Notes: a model not told the origin generated them from the letters alone. 42,056 bases of DNA from GCA-002282575 sp964416645 (GCA_964416645.1 CAYQEZ010000012.1:1-42056), one strand, 5' to 3'; positions 32,733 to 40,927 are shown, numbered from the stretch's first letter. Numbers and translations: made by a program.

Positions 32733-33496
32733 GTTTTTTGTCGCGAGCATGGCAGAAGTTAAGGAGTTGGTTCTTGTGGTTTGGCAAGGCAATGTTGCTG
32801 ACCCTGTTCGCAGGCGTCCTTACATGGGCAGGATTGCAAGCGTGGCAGCTGTGGAATGGTCACCAGCAGGGTGAGCTGATTCAGGTCAAACTGGTGAATG
32901 AAGATGCCAAGGTAACGGAAGCCGAATTGACGGAGCTGCTTCGACCGCAATTGGGTATTGGTTTTTGGCAGTTAGATTTGCCCAGTATTCGTAAGCTGGT
33001 TGAAAGTCATCCTTGGATCGCCCATGCCGAAGTGTCTCGTTTTTGGCCTAGCACCCTGCGTGTAGAAATTGTCGAACAAATACCCGTTGCACGTTGGGGG
33101 GATGCAGGCTTTGTCAATCAATTGGGTGAGATTTTTTATCCCACTCAGAGTCATGATTCAACCGATTTAATTCGCCTGTCTGCGGTCAATGCCGATGCCT
33201 TAGCGGTATTATCGATGCTAAAACAGGTGTTGGAATTGATTAATCCCTACGGGTTACATGTTGCCGCTATGCACCGTTTGGCGGATGAAAGTTGGCATTT
33301 ATGGTTAGTTAATGGGGACGAATGGTTATTGCCCAAGCAAGATGCAATACAGGATTTGAAACAGTTATTGGTGCTTTATGGCAGTATTCCAAAACAAGAA
33401 GGGACAAAGATGCGTATTGACCTTCGTTATCGTGATGGTTTTGCGGTAAAATGGCAACCAATAGAAAATTCCACACCGTCAGAAAGTCAACCCTAG
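32729..33496 (+). CDS. ftsQ: Cell division protein FtsQ
   Basis: A bitopic divisome protein that forms the FtsQLB complex. The 255-aa product has a short cytoplasmic N-terminus and one transmembrane helix (about residues 16-36). A POTRA domain follows (VKLVNEDAKVTEAELTELL, LPSIRKLVESHPWIAHAEVSRFWPSTLRVEIVEQIPVARW), and then the beta domain. The WP-x-x-L-x-V-x-I-x-E-x-x-PVARW block is the family signature. It overlaps the ddlB stop (ATGA) and ends 8 bases before ftsA. Confidence 0.95.
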   Translation: MSFLSRAWQKLRSWFLWFGKAMLLTLFAGVLTWAGLQAWQLWNGHQQGELIQVKLVNEDAKVTEAELTELLRPQLGIGFWQLDLPSIRKLVESHPWIAHAEVSRFWPSTLRVEIVEQIPVARWGDAGFVNQLGEIFYPTQSHDSTDLIRLSAVNADALAVLSMLKQVLELINPYGLHVAAMHRLADESWHLWLVNGDEWLLPKQDAIQDLKQLLVLYGSIPKQEGTKMRIDLRYRDGFAVKWQPIENSTPSESQP

Positions 33497-33504
33497 GAAA
33501 TATT

Positions 33505-34788
33505 ATGGCTCGCAGTAAAAAACAAGCACCCAATGTTGTCGTTGTGTTAGATATTGGTACTTCAAAAATTGTTGCCCTCGTTGCCAAAGTGAGTCATCAC
33601 GGCCGCATGGAGTTGATTGGCATGGGGCGTCACCCTTCGCGCGGTCTGCGCCGTGGCGTGGTTGTGGATATTGATGCTACTGTTGATGCGATTCAACACG
33701 CCGTTGATGCTGCCGAACAAATGGCCGGCGTGACCATTGAGCACGCTTATGTTGGTATCGCGGGTAGCCATGTTAAGAGTTATAACCAGCACAGCATGGT
33801 GACCGTTTCAGGCGATGAAATTGGCACCAATGACGTAGAACGTGTGGTTGATGATGCGGTAAAGCGCATTTCCATTCCAGGGGATCAAAAGCCACTGCAT
33901 ATTTTGACTCAGGAATTTATTGTTGATAATCAACCAGGTATTCGTCAACCTGTCGGCATGGCGGGTGTGTCGTTAGAAGCGCGTGTTCACATGATTACAG
34001 GTGCTGTGTCAGCGGTGCGTAACCTAACGCGTTGTGTTGAAAATTGTGGTTTGAAAGTTGATGACGTGGTGTTAGAGCAACTGGCTTCTGCCGAGGCAGT
34101 GTTATTGCAAGATGAGAAAGATTTGGGTGTCTGCCTGATTGATATTGGTGCGGGTACGACCGATGTGGCTGTTATTTTACAAGGTGCGATGCACTACACC
34201 GCCGTGATTCCTGTCGGTGGTGATCAGGTCACCAATGATATCGCTGCTGTATTACGCACGCCCATTCATGCAGCCGAAGACATTAAACGCAACTACGGTT
34301 GCGCTTTGCCACAGTTAGTTAGTCCCGATGAAGAAATTGAAGTCGCTAGTGTCGGTGATAGGCCTGCGCGTATGATTAAGCGTCACACCCTGGTAGATGT
34401 CGTCGAAGCGCGTTTTGCCGAGATTTTCCAACTGGTGCAACAAGAATTGCATGTCAGTGGCTATGATCAGGCGATTCGTGCAGGCGGTATTGTGTTAACC
34501 GGTGGCTCATCGCAGATTGAAGGGTGTGTTGAGTTGGCTGAAGAAATTTTTGGTATGCCAGTGCGCTTAGGCTTGCCTGAAACTAAGGGTGGGTTGAGTA
34601 CGCAGCTGCGCGATGCTTCCTATGCCACTGGTGTTGGTTTACTAAAATATGCGAGTGAGCATATTGATGGTATCACTTTAAGTGAAAGTGACGATGATGT
34701 GAGCGAAACCATCATTCATACGCGCCCCAGCCGTGAAGAGTCTGGCATCATAAATAAAATGAAATCTTGGGTTGCAAAAAACTTTTAG
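33505..34788 (+). CDS. ftsA: Cell division protein FtsA
   Basis: An actin-like ATPase that tethers FtsZ to the membrane. I place the start at ATG 33505 (AGGA ribosome-binding site, MARSKKQ), giving 427 aa; the frame open to 33451 overlaps ftsQ. The nucleotide fold shows VVVLDIGTSKIVALVAKV, the 1C-domain region, VCLIDIGAGTTDVAVI and GGIVLTGGSSQIEG. The last residues, IINKMKSWVAKNF, form the amphipathic membrane-targeting helix. This is the last gene of the dcw cluster here, because ftsZ is missing from its usual downstream position. Confidence 0.97.
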   Translation: MARSKKQAPNVVVVLDIGTSKIVALVAKVSHHGRMELIGMGRHPSRGLRRGVVVDIDATVDAIQHAVDAAEQMAGVTIEHAYVGIAGSHVKSYNQHSMVTVSGDEIGTNDVERVVDDAVKRISIPGDQKPLHILTQEFIVDNQPGIRQPVGMAGVSLEARVHMITGAVSAVRNLTRCVENCGLKVDDVVLEQLASAEAVLLQDEKDLGVCLIDIGAGTTDVAVILQGAMHYTAVIPVGGDQVTNDIAAVLRTPIHAAEDIKRNYGCALPQLVSPDEEIEVASVGDRPARMIKRHTLVDVVEARFAEIFQLVQQELHVSGYDQAIRAGGIVLTGGSSQIEGCVELAEEIFGMPVRLGLPETKGGLSTQLRDASYATGVGLLKYASEHIDGITLSESDDDVSETIIHTRPSREESGIINKMKSWVAKNF

Positions 34789-34804
34789 TATTTATGGTAT
34801 CAGG

Positions 34805-34830
34805 CTTAAACAAACCTAGGTCTGTTTGAG
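34805..34830 (+). other. Hairpin in the ftsA-lpxC gap
   Basis: 8-bp stem with one G-T pair: CTTAAACA (34805-34812) and TGTTTGAG (34823-34830), with a 10-nt loop that contains the palindrome ACCTAGGT. No T-run follows, so it is not a standard terminator. It lies where ftsZ normally sits, just upstream of the lpxC promoter, and may be an operator or the 3' end of the dcw mRNA. Confidence 0.45.
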
Positions 34831-34840
34831 TGCTGGCTTA

Positions 34841-34849
34841 TGCTATAAT
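34841..34849 (+). promoter_or_regulatory. Extended -10 promoter of lpxC
   Basis: TGCTATAAT: a perfect TATAAT (34844-34849) preceded by the TGn extension, with no good -35. Transcription would begin near 34856, 22 bases before the lpxC ATG. Confidence 0.75.
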
Positions 34850-34877
34850 GGGCTAATTTGTCATGGAAAGTGAACCG

Positions 34878-35792
34878 ATGCTCAAGCAACGGACCATTAA
34901 AAACCCAATTCGAGCGCGTGGCGTCGGATTACATACGGGACATCATGGGCTGATGACCATGCGTCCAGCACCAGTCAATACAGGCATTGTTTTTCGTCGC
35001 GTCGATCTTGATCCTGTTGTTGAAATTCCCGTTAATCCGAATGCGGTCACTGAGACGGTGCTTTGCACCACGCTCAGTCATGGTGACGCAAAAATTTCGA
35101 CGGTAGAACATTTAATGTCGGCATTGGCTGGTTTTGGTATCGATAATCTTTATATTGATTGTGATACCGATGAAGTGCCGATTATGGATGGTAGTGCCTC
35201 TCACTTTATCTTCTTATTGCAATCTGCTGGCATTGCTGAACAGGAAGCCGATAAACGCTTTATTCGCATTAAAAAGCCCATTCGTATTGAAACGGACAAA
35301 GGAGATTGGGCACAGTTTGAACCTTATGAAGGATTTAAACTGAGCTTTAGTATTGACTTTGATCACCCTGCTTTCGATGAAACCGCGAATCATATCGTGA
35401 TTGAGTTTTCATCGACCAGCTACCTAAAAGAAATCTCTCGCGCTCGCACTTTCGGTTTTATGAAAGATGTCGAAGCCTTGCGTAAGCGCAATCTAGCCTT
35501 GGGTGGTAGCTTAGATAATGCTATTGTGCTCGATGAAAATGGTGTCATGAATCCTGAAGGACTACGTAATCAAGACGAGTTTGTGCGTCACAAGGTGTTA
35601 GATGCTGTTGGTGATTTATACATGATTGGTTCAGGCATCGTCGGTGCTTTTTCCGCCTACCGTTCGGGTCATGCCTTGAATAATAAGTTATTGCGCAGTT
35701 TGTTGGCTCAACCCGATGCTTGGGAATATACCAGTTTGTCGGATATGGCTGGCGCGATTAGCTACGAAGAAAATCCAGGCGCGATTAACTAA
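34878..35792 (+). CDS. lpxC: UDP-3-O-acyl-GlcNAc deacetylase
   Basis: A zinc enzyme for the committed step of lipid A synthesis. I start it at ATG 34878 (GGAAAGTGA site, MLKQRTIKN as in the family), giving 304 aa; the ATG at 34863 is upstream in frame. The metal ligand region is STVEHLMSAL (H79, same number as E. coli). Further motifs are MDGSASHFIFLL, RARTFGF, and HKVLDAVGDLYM with the second histidine and aspartate ligands. In most relatives ftsZ precedes this gene; here ftsA does. The 3' end overlaps the convergent dciA by 8 bases. Confidence 0.97.
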   Translation: MLKQRTIKNPIRARGVGLHTGHHGLMTMRPAPVNTGIVFRRVDLDPVVEIPVNPNAVTETVLCTTLSHGDAKISTVEHLMSALAGFGIDNLYIDCDTDEVPIMDGSASHFIFLLQSAGIAEQEADKRFIRIKKPIRIETDKGDWAQFEPYEGFKLSFSIDFDHPAFDETANHIVIEFSSTSYLKEISRARTFGFMKDVEALRKRNLALGGSLDNAIVLDENGVMNPEGLRNQDEFVRHKVLDAVGDLYMIGSGIVGAFSAYRSGHALNNKLLRSLLAQPDAWEYTSLSDMAGAISYEENPGAIN

Positions 35793-36219
35793 TCCTATTT
35801 GCACTGAGTTGCTGAATGAGTTTTTGTAACGCCTGCGTCAGTTCATCTTTCGGGTTCAACTCTTGACTGAGCGTGGTTAATGATGCCAAATCGTGTTCAT
35901 TGGGTAGGGAGCGCATGAAAGTTTTAGTCGTCGGTTGTTGTTCTGCTGTTTGAGCGGCGAGGTGAACGCTGAGTTCAGTAACGCCGAGATGGGCACAAGC
36001 ACCGATAAGTTGACGTGCGCTGAGTCTTAGCCGACTCGCCCAACTGGCATTGGTGGTTAATAAATGCAATTTGCCGTCTTGAATGCTAGCGTCTAGCAAT
36101 GCTTGTTGTGCTTTGTTAGTGAGGTAAGGTGCGAGCAACTCACGCACACGCTTTCTCTCGTTGAGTTGTTCTGTCAGAGGGGCAAGCTGTTGCTGGTGGC
36201 GCGAAAAAAGGGTTTGCAT
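35785..36219 (-). CDS. dciA: DciA family protein (DUF721), replicative helicase loader type
   Basis: DciA-type proteins load the DnaB helicase in bacteria that lack DnaC. The 144-aa product carries the DUF721 core: an N-terminal helical part, then LLDASIQDGKLHLLTTNASWASRLRLSARQLIG, where the W-A-x-x-L-R motif is diagnostic. The position between lpxC and secA is widely conserved. It is antisense to its neighbours, divergent from secA across 84 bases and convergent with lpxC. Confidence 0.88.
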   Translation of the reverse strand: MQTLFSRHQQQLAPLTEQLNERKRVRELLAPYLTNKAQQALLDASIQDGKLHLLTTNASWASRLRLSARQLIGACAHLGVTELSVHLAAQTAEQQPTTKTFMRSLPNEHDLASLTTLSQELNPKDELTQALQKLIQQLSANRIS

Positions 36220-36303
36220 TTGGCGTTAGGCTCGCGGGCTTATCAGTCAATATAGAATGGTTCAATATTTAGCAATTAAGACATAGTTTACTGGAAAAAT
36301 GAC

Positions 36304-39048
36304 ATGATCTCTCGACTCATTAAAACAATTTTTGGTTCACGTCATGAGCGTTTGGTAAAAGGTTATCGTAAGCGCGTTCAAGCCATTAATGCCTTAGAAC
36401 CCAGTATGCAAGCGCTAAGCGATGAAGCCTTATCAACAAAAACTGCCGAGTTTAAAGCACGTTTATTGCAAGGCGAGCGCCTTGAAAATCTGATGACTGA
36501 AGCCTTTGCGGTGGTGCGTGAAGCAGCGGTGCGCGTGTTTGGTATGCGTCATTTCGATGTTCAAATGATTGGTGGCATGGTGCTCAATGATGGTCGTATC
36601 GCTGAAATGCTTACGGGTGAAGGTAAAACTCTGACCAGTACACTAGCGATTTATTTGAATGCACTGACAGGTCAAGGTGTGCATGTTATTACCGTCAACG
36701 ACTACTTGGCGCAACGTGATGCGGCGCTCATGGGGCAGCTTTACGGTTTTTTAGGCTTAACCACGGGTGTGATTTTATCGGGTCATCAACAAGGCACTGA
36801 CGAAAAACGTGCCGCCTATGCCTGTGATATTACCTATGGCACGAATAATGAATTCGGTTTTGATTACTTGCGTGACAACATGGTGATGTCGTCTGGAGAG
36901 CGTGTACAGCGCGGCTTAAATTATGCCGTCATCGATGAAGTTGACTCTATTTTAATTGATGAAGCGCGTACGCCACTCATTATTTCTGGTGCCAGTGAAG
37001 ATAAAAGTGAACTTTATCGCGCCATTAATCTCATTACACCGCACTTAACCAAACAAATTGGTGAGGGCGATGAGGTTGAGCAAGCAGGTGACTTCACGCT
37101 AGACGAAAAAACACGTCAGGTATTGTTGACCGAACAGGGGCATACGCACGTTGAACGGTTATTGGCAGAAGCGGGCTTATTAGCAGAGGGTTCAAGCCTT
37201 TACGATGTGGGTAATATTGCCCTCATGCATCATGTGTTAGCCAGCTTAAAAGCCCATCATATTTTTATGCGCAACAAAGATTACATCATTAAAGAAGGTG
37301 AAATCGTCATTATTGACGAGTTTACGGGTCGTCAAATGGCGGGTCGTCGTTGGTCGGAGGGCATTCACCAAGCGATTGAAGCAAAAGAAGGCGTGTCGAT
37401 TCAAGCCGAAAGCCAAACTTTGGCATCCATCACTTTCCAAAACTATTTCCGTCAATACAAACGCCTGTCGGGTATGACGGGTACAGCCGATACCGAAGCG
37501 GCTGAGTTGATGCAGATTTATAAACTCGAAGTCGTTCCGATTCCACCGAATCGCCCTGTGCTGCGTTTGGATAGTCAAGATGCGGTTTACATGACGCAAA
37601 AAGACAAGTATGCAGCGATTGTGGCGGATATTGAGCATCGTCGCGCTGCGGGTCAACCGATTTTGGTCGGTACTGCATCCATTGAAGCTTCAGAGTTATT
37701 ATCGGCTTATTTGACACAAAAGCATATCGCCCATGAAATTCTCAATGCGAAACAGCACGAGCGTGAGGCCTACATTATTGCGCAAGCGGGTCGTCCTGGT
37801 GCGGTGACCATTGCTACCAACATGGCAGGTCGTGGTACGGATATTGTGCTGGGTGGTAACTGGGAAATGGAAGCTAAAGCCCTGGACGATGCTGATCCTG
37901 CGCATATTGAAGCCATGAAAGCCGAATGGCAAGCGCGTCATGAAGCAGTGAAAGCCTCAGGTGGGCTGCATGTGATTGGTACAGAACGTCATGAGTCACG
38001 TCGTATCGATAACCAGTTGCGTGGTCGTTCGGGTCGTCAGGGCGATCCAGGCTCTAGCCGTTTTTACTTGTCGTTAGAAGATGATTTATTACGCATTTTT
38101 GCTGGCGATAAACTGCGTGGCATGATGCAAAAATTGGGCATGAAAGAGGGCGATGTGATTGAACATCCGTGGCTTAATCGATCAATTGAAAATGCCCAGC
38201 GTAAAGTCGAAGGTCGTAACTTTGATGTGCGTAAGCAACTGTTAGAATACGACAATGTGGCAAATGACCAACGCCAAGCCATTTACGCACAGCGGAATGA
38301 TATTCTCGACGCGCAAGATCTGAGCGATTGGATGAGTGAGATGCGCTTGGATGTGATGAATCAAGTCATTGATGTTTACATGCCAGTTGCTAGTTTGGAA
38401 GAGGAGTGGAATCTGGATGGTTTGGAGCATGCCTTGGCAGAAAACTTTGGTCGGTCTTTCCCTGTTAAACAGTGGGTGGTCGAAGATGCGCGTTTGAATG
38501 AAGCGGGTATTCGTGCGCGCATTTTGGAAGGTCTAGAAGCCAGCTATGCCGCAAAACGTGAGTCCTTTGGTGCTGATTTAATGAATCACTTAGAGCGCGT
38601 ATTCCTATTGCAGACCTTGGATCATTTGTGGCGTGAACACCTAGCCAGCATGGATTATTTACGCGCAGGTATTCATTTACGGGGTTATGCGCAGAAAAAT
38701 CCTGTACAGGAGTTCAAGCGTGAAGCTTTTGAAATGTTCCGTGCCTTTATGGATAACGTCAAACTGGAAACGGTTAAGGCTTTGTCGCTGGTGCGTGTAC
38801 GCAGTGAAGAAGAAATTGCGGCACTTGAAGCGTTAGAACGATCTCAACAACCAGAGTTAATCGCTGCACACGATGCTGCTGCCAATGTTTATGGACACGA
38901 GCCAGCCGCTGAGCCAAGCTTTGCTGGTGATCCGTTACCCGTTGGGAAGCGTCCGCAACTGCGACAAGACCCTAAAATCGGTCGTAACGACCCTTGTCCT
39001 TGTGGTTCGGGTAAAAAGTATAAGCAATGCTGCGGTAAGTTAGCTTGA
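36304..39048 (+). CDS. secA: Preprotein translocase ATPase SecA
   Basis: The motor of Sec-dependent export. The 914-aa product is full length. It has the Walker A region EMLTGEGKTLTST, VNDYLAQRDA, VDSILIDEARTPLIISG, MTGTADTEAAE, TNMAGRGTDIVLGG, GTERHESRRIDNQLRGRSGRQGDPG, and DHLWREHLASMDYLRAGIHLRGYAQKNP. The C-terminal zinc finger CPCGSGKKYKQCCGKLA provides the SecB/lipid-binding tail. The start ATG 36304 matches the family N-terminus (MISRLIKTIFGS). A terminator follows. Confidence 0.98.
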   Translation: MISRLIKTIFGSRHERLVKGYRKRVQAINALEPSMQALSDEALSTKTAEFKARLLQGERLENLMTEAFAVVREAAVRVFGMRHFDVQMIGGMVLNDGRIAEMLTGEGKTLTSTLAIYLNALTGQGVHVITVNDYLAQRDAALMGQLYGFLGLTTGVILSGHQQGTDEKRAAYACDITYGTNNEFGFDYLRDNMVMSSGERVQRGLNYAVIDEVDSILIDEARTPLIISGASEDKSELYRAINLITPHLTKQIGEGDEVEQAGDFTLDEKTRQVLLTEQGHTHVERLLAEAGLLAEGSSLYDVGNIALMHHVLASLKAHHIFMRNKDYIIKEGEIVIIDEFTGRQMAGRRWSEGIHQAIEAKEGVSIQAESQTLASITFQNYFRQYKRLSGMTGTADTEAAELMQIYKLEVVPIPPNRPVLRLDSQDAVYMTQKDKYAAIVADIEHRRAAGQPILVGTASIEASELLSAYLTQKHIAHEILNAKQHEREAYIIAQAGRPGAVTIATNMAGRGTDIVLGGNWEMEAKALDDADPAHIEAMKAEWQARHEAVKASGGLHVIGTERHESRRIDNQLRGRSGRQGDPGSSRFYLSLEDDLLRIFAGDKLRGMMQKLGMKEGDVIEHPWLNRSIENAQRKVEGRNFDVRKQLLEYDNVANDQRQAIYAQRNDILDAQDLSDWMSEMRLDVMNQVIDVYMPVASLEEEWNLDGLEHALAENFGRSFPVKQWVVEDARLNEAGIRARILEGLEASYAAKRESFGADLMNHLERVFLLQTLDHLWREHLASMDYLRAGIHLRGYAQKNPVQEFKREAFEMFRAFMDNVKLETVKALSLVRVRSEEEIAALEALERSQQPELIAAHDAAANVYGHEPAAEPSFAGDPLPVGKRPQLRQDPKIGRNDPCPCGSGKKYKQCCGKLA

Positions 39049-39078
39049 CCCGTTTATGGTATTGAGTTGAGTAAAAGG

Positions 39079-39099
39079 CGACCGAAAGGTCGTTTTTTT
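39079..39099 (+). terminator. Intrinsic terminator after secA
   Basis: Stem CGACC (39079-39083) and GGTCG (39088-39092) capped by a GAAA tetraloop, followed by seven T (39093-39099). It ends secA transcription before the convergent toxin-antitoxin-like islet. Confidence 0.88.
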
Positions 39100-39149
39100 A
39101 TTGGGGTTTATGAATGAGTTTGGTGCCCCAATTAAGGCATGAGCAACCG

Positions 39150-39347
39150 CTAAGCGTCTGATCGTGCCCTGAGCTGTTCGGCGGTAATATGTTTAATCTC
39201 GCCATCAACTTTCACCACAATCGCTGTATTGGTTTGAATAGCAATGCAACGTGCTTCTTCGGCAGCGCGTTGCATTGCCGCCAATGCGCCTTTTTGTAGT
39301 TCGCTCATCTGTTGTTCGTTGCAGATAGCATTTTCAGGTAGTGTCAT
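39150..39347 (-). CDS. Small acidic-neutral protein, candidate antitoxin of the zeta-like kinase
   Basis: A 65-aa protein, not recognised with certainty. It begins MTLPENAICNEQQMSELQKG, a probable helix rich in E, Q and A. It ends with AIVVKVDGEIKHITAEQLRAR, a short beta hairpin and helix. Its ATG overlaps the kinase stop as ATGA, and the last kinase codons provide a GGAGG ribosome-binding site, so translation is coupled. Small size and strict coupling to a kinase-type toxin suggest an antitoxin or accessory factor. No known antitoxin fold is visible. Confidence 0.75.
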   Translation of the reverse strand: MTLPENAICNEQQMSELQKGALAAMQRAAEEARCIAIQTNTAIVVKVDGEIKHITAEQLRARSDA

Positions 39348-39856
39348 ACAAAACCTCCATTGTGTGCTATTAATTTGGGTATGCTATCATCATTATTAAA
39401 TAGCGACCAGTCATTGACCAGTTCTGCATAAATCGGAAAATTGTCCAATCCTGCTTGATAGCGACGACGAATGACTTCTTCAGGAATATTGTGTCCGCCC
39501 TGTTTAACCCTTTGTTCCACACGGCTAATCGCTAAATCTACAGACGATAACCGCAAGAAAAACAAGCTCACTTCGTAACCCAAAGCTTGCCACTCTCGAA
39601 TGTGCTTGAGATAGGCAGAACCTGAAAGAGTAGTTTCAATGGCAAAGCTCTCACGCTTTGTTACCGCTTCTTTGACTTCTTGTAACATCAATCTTCCCGC
39701 TTTAACCGCCATTTTTTCGGGTGCAAATGGCGATAAACCAGCTGCAATTAGATCGGCATTGATAAAGCGTAATACATGAGCTTCTTTGGGCAGAAAACTT
39801 TTCGCAAAAGTGGTTTTTCCTGCACCGTTAGGACCAGCTATTATGAGGGCTTTCAT
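39344..39856 (-). CDS. Zeta-toxin-like P-loop kinase
   Basis: A 170-aa P-loop protein of the zeta-toxin/AAA-like kinase group. The Walker A loop is GPNGAGKTT at 8-16. FINADLIAAGLSPF and ESFAIETTLSG match the substrate and phosphate-side motifs of this family. A C-terminal R-rich helix (RVEQRVKQGGHNIPEEVIRRRYQ) provides the lid arginines. Characterised zeta toxins phosphorylate UDP-GlcNAc and so poison wall synthesis, but chromosomal relatives of this compact type are mostly uncharacterised. It is the middle gene of a three-gene overlapping operon with a DUF2442 protein before and a 65-aa protein after it. Confidence 0.85.
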   Translation of the reverse strand: MKALIIAGPNGAGKTTFAKSFLPKEAHVLRFINADLIAAGLSPFAPEKMAVKAGRLMLQEVKEAVTKRESFAIETTLSGSAYLKHIREWQALGYEVSLFFLRLSSVDLAISRVEQRVKQGGHNIPEEVIRRRYQAGLDNFPIYAELVNDWSLFNNDDSIPKLIAHNGGFV

Positions 39857-40116
39857 GCTATTAATTTCTGATCTGATGGCACAGATCTGTCATATAAGGT
39901 TTCGGGTGAGATGTCGATATTGCCTTCCCAAACGACTGTACCATAGTCAACATGAGCGGACATAAAACGGTTATTTTCGATCAGGCGATTAAATGGCTTT
40001 TTATGGAGATAAGCGGCCATATCAAACACTCTCACTTCATCACTGGCAAAGGTCAGCTCAAGTTGATAGTTAGGTAGTGGACTAACAAGAATGACATCGA
40101 TCAGTTCAGGATTCAT
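39853..40116 (-). CDS. DUF2442 domain protein, first gene of the zeta-like operon
   Basis: An 87-aa protein beginning MNPELIDVILVSPLPNYQLELTF from an ATG at 40116 with an AAGGAA ribosome-binding site; the frame continues to 40170 without a better start. The pattern V-x-P-x-x-NY-x-L, FDMAAYLHKKPFNRL, F-x-x-x-x-V-D-x-x-x-V-x-W and GNIDISPETLYDRS matches DUF2442, a small domain found in many toxin-antitoxin-like operons. The stop overlaps the kinase ATG (ATGA). It may be a regulator or antitoxin. Confidence 0.82.
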   Translation of the reverse strand: MNPELIDVILVSPLPNYQLELTFASDEVRVFDMAAYLHKKPFNRLIENNRFMSAHVDYGTVVWEGNIDISPETLYDRSVPSDQKLIA

Positions 40117-40203
40117 GAAAGTTATTCCTTTATTGCAAGGGTGCGATCTTATAAGGCTATTCACCTTCATTGACTAAATGCCAATTGGCGTCGGAGAGAA
40201 GCG

Positions 40204-40629
40204 CTAGAGCGTCTTTAAATCAAATGGATTAACCAATAACAGCCCAATGCTCTCGAAATCTTTGATATTACGAGTCGCGAGGGGCAAGCCATGCTGGAGA
40301 GCGATAGCGGCAATTTGACCATCTTGAAAGCTCATCGGACGACCTAGCTGTTTGCGTAACGACATCACACGAGCAAAATGTTCGGCAGATTGTTCATCAA
40401 AAGCCAATAGTCTGCCGTCAAAACCTTGATTAACGAATTGCTTAAATCGGATTGCTAAGTTGTCTCGTTTTTGCCCAGAAGGTAATACCGCAATTCCGTA
40501 TTCTATTTCTGCCAGCGTAATACTGCTCAAGTAACAGGCTTGAGCGGATTGTGTATTAAGCCAATTCACCACGTGCGAATTTGGAGCTGAGCGCATCAAC
40601 TCTGAAATGATATTGGTGTCCAGCAGCAT
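40204..40629 (-). CDS. PIN-domain toxin, FitB/VapC family
   Basis: A likely ribonuclease toxin of 141 aa. PIN-domain acidic residues are visible in order: D4 in LLDTNIISEL, E10, a glutamate in LAEIEYGI, an aspartate in MSFQDGQIAAIAL, and the ATRNIKDFESIGL end. FitB/VapC proteins cut tRNA or other structured RNA unless bound by the antitoxin. The start overlaps the antitoxin stop (TAATG), so translation is coupled. Target unknown. Confidence 0.92.
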   Translation of the reverse strand: MLLDTNIISELMRSAPNSHVVNWLNTQSAQACYLSSITLAEIEYGIAVLPSGQKRDNLAIRFKQFVNQGFDGRLLAFDEQSAEHFARVMSLRKQLGRPMSFQDGQIAAIALQHGLPLATRNIKDFESIGLLLVNPFDLKTL

Positions 40630-40865
40630 TAGGATAAATCCAACGCTTGATACTGGTGTCGTTCAGGCAATTGAAGCTCAACATCCAGTGCTTGATCTGC
40701 GAAGCAGTTGAGGGCTAAGGTTCCCAAGGGAATATCGGGCTGTTTCACGGCTTTGCTTAGCAACTCTCTCACTTTTTGTTCTAGCGACAATCCTTGTTGC
40801 TGTGCCATTTTCTTTAATGAAATATAAACCGCATCATCAATATTGCGAATACTTAAACTGGCCAT
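40629..40865 (-). CDS. FitA-type ribbon-helix-helix antitoxin
   Basis: A 78-aa DNA-binding antitoxin. The N-terminus SLSIRNIDDAVYISLKKMAQQQGLSLEQKVRELL is a classic Arc/FitA ribbon-helix-helix: a beta strand followed by two helices. The rest is a flexible toxin-binding tail. It has a perfect AGGAGG ribosome-binding site. A 33-bp palindrome lies just upstream over its promoter, fitting autoregulation by the FitAB complex. Confidence 0.92.
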   Translation of the reverse strand: MASLSIRNIDDAVYISLKKMAQQQGLSLEQKVRELLSKAVKQPDIPLGTLALNCFADQALDVELQLPERHQYQALDLS

Positions 40866-40882
40866 TGTAAACCTCCTGATCG

Positions 40883-40915
40883 AAATTAAGTGATAGCAAT
40901 GCTAGCACTTAATTT
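40883..40915 (-). promoter_or_regulatory. Palindromic operator of the fitAB-like operon
   Basis: Two 15-bp arms match at 14 of 15 positions around a 3-bp centre (AAT). The outer 10 bp, AAATTAAGTG and CACTTAATTT, are perfect, and TAGC/GCTA are the inner pairs. It sits 17 bases upstream of the antitoxin ATG and covers the predicted -10, an ideal place for a ribbon-helix-helix repressor. Confidence 0.85.
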
Positions 40916-40927
40916 TGCCGATTACAA
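40899..40927 (-). promoter_or_regulatory. Promoter of the fitAB-like operon
   Basis: On the minus strand, -35 TTGTAA (plus-strand 40922-40927) and -10 TAGCAT (40899-40904) with a 17-bp spacer. The -10 lies within the 33-bp palindrome, so repressor binding would exclude RNA polymerase. Confidence 0.65.

Noticed and set aside
37246..37941. Several minus-strand frames inside secA
   Set aside because: All are antisense shadows of the SecA coding sequence.
40180..40189. Palindrome GCCAATTGGC between the fitB-like and DUF2442 genes
   Set aside because: Short, in a spacer with no other signal, and 10-bp palindromes are expected by chance at this scale.
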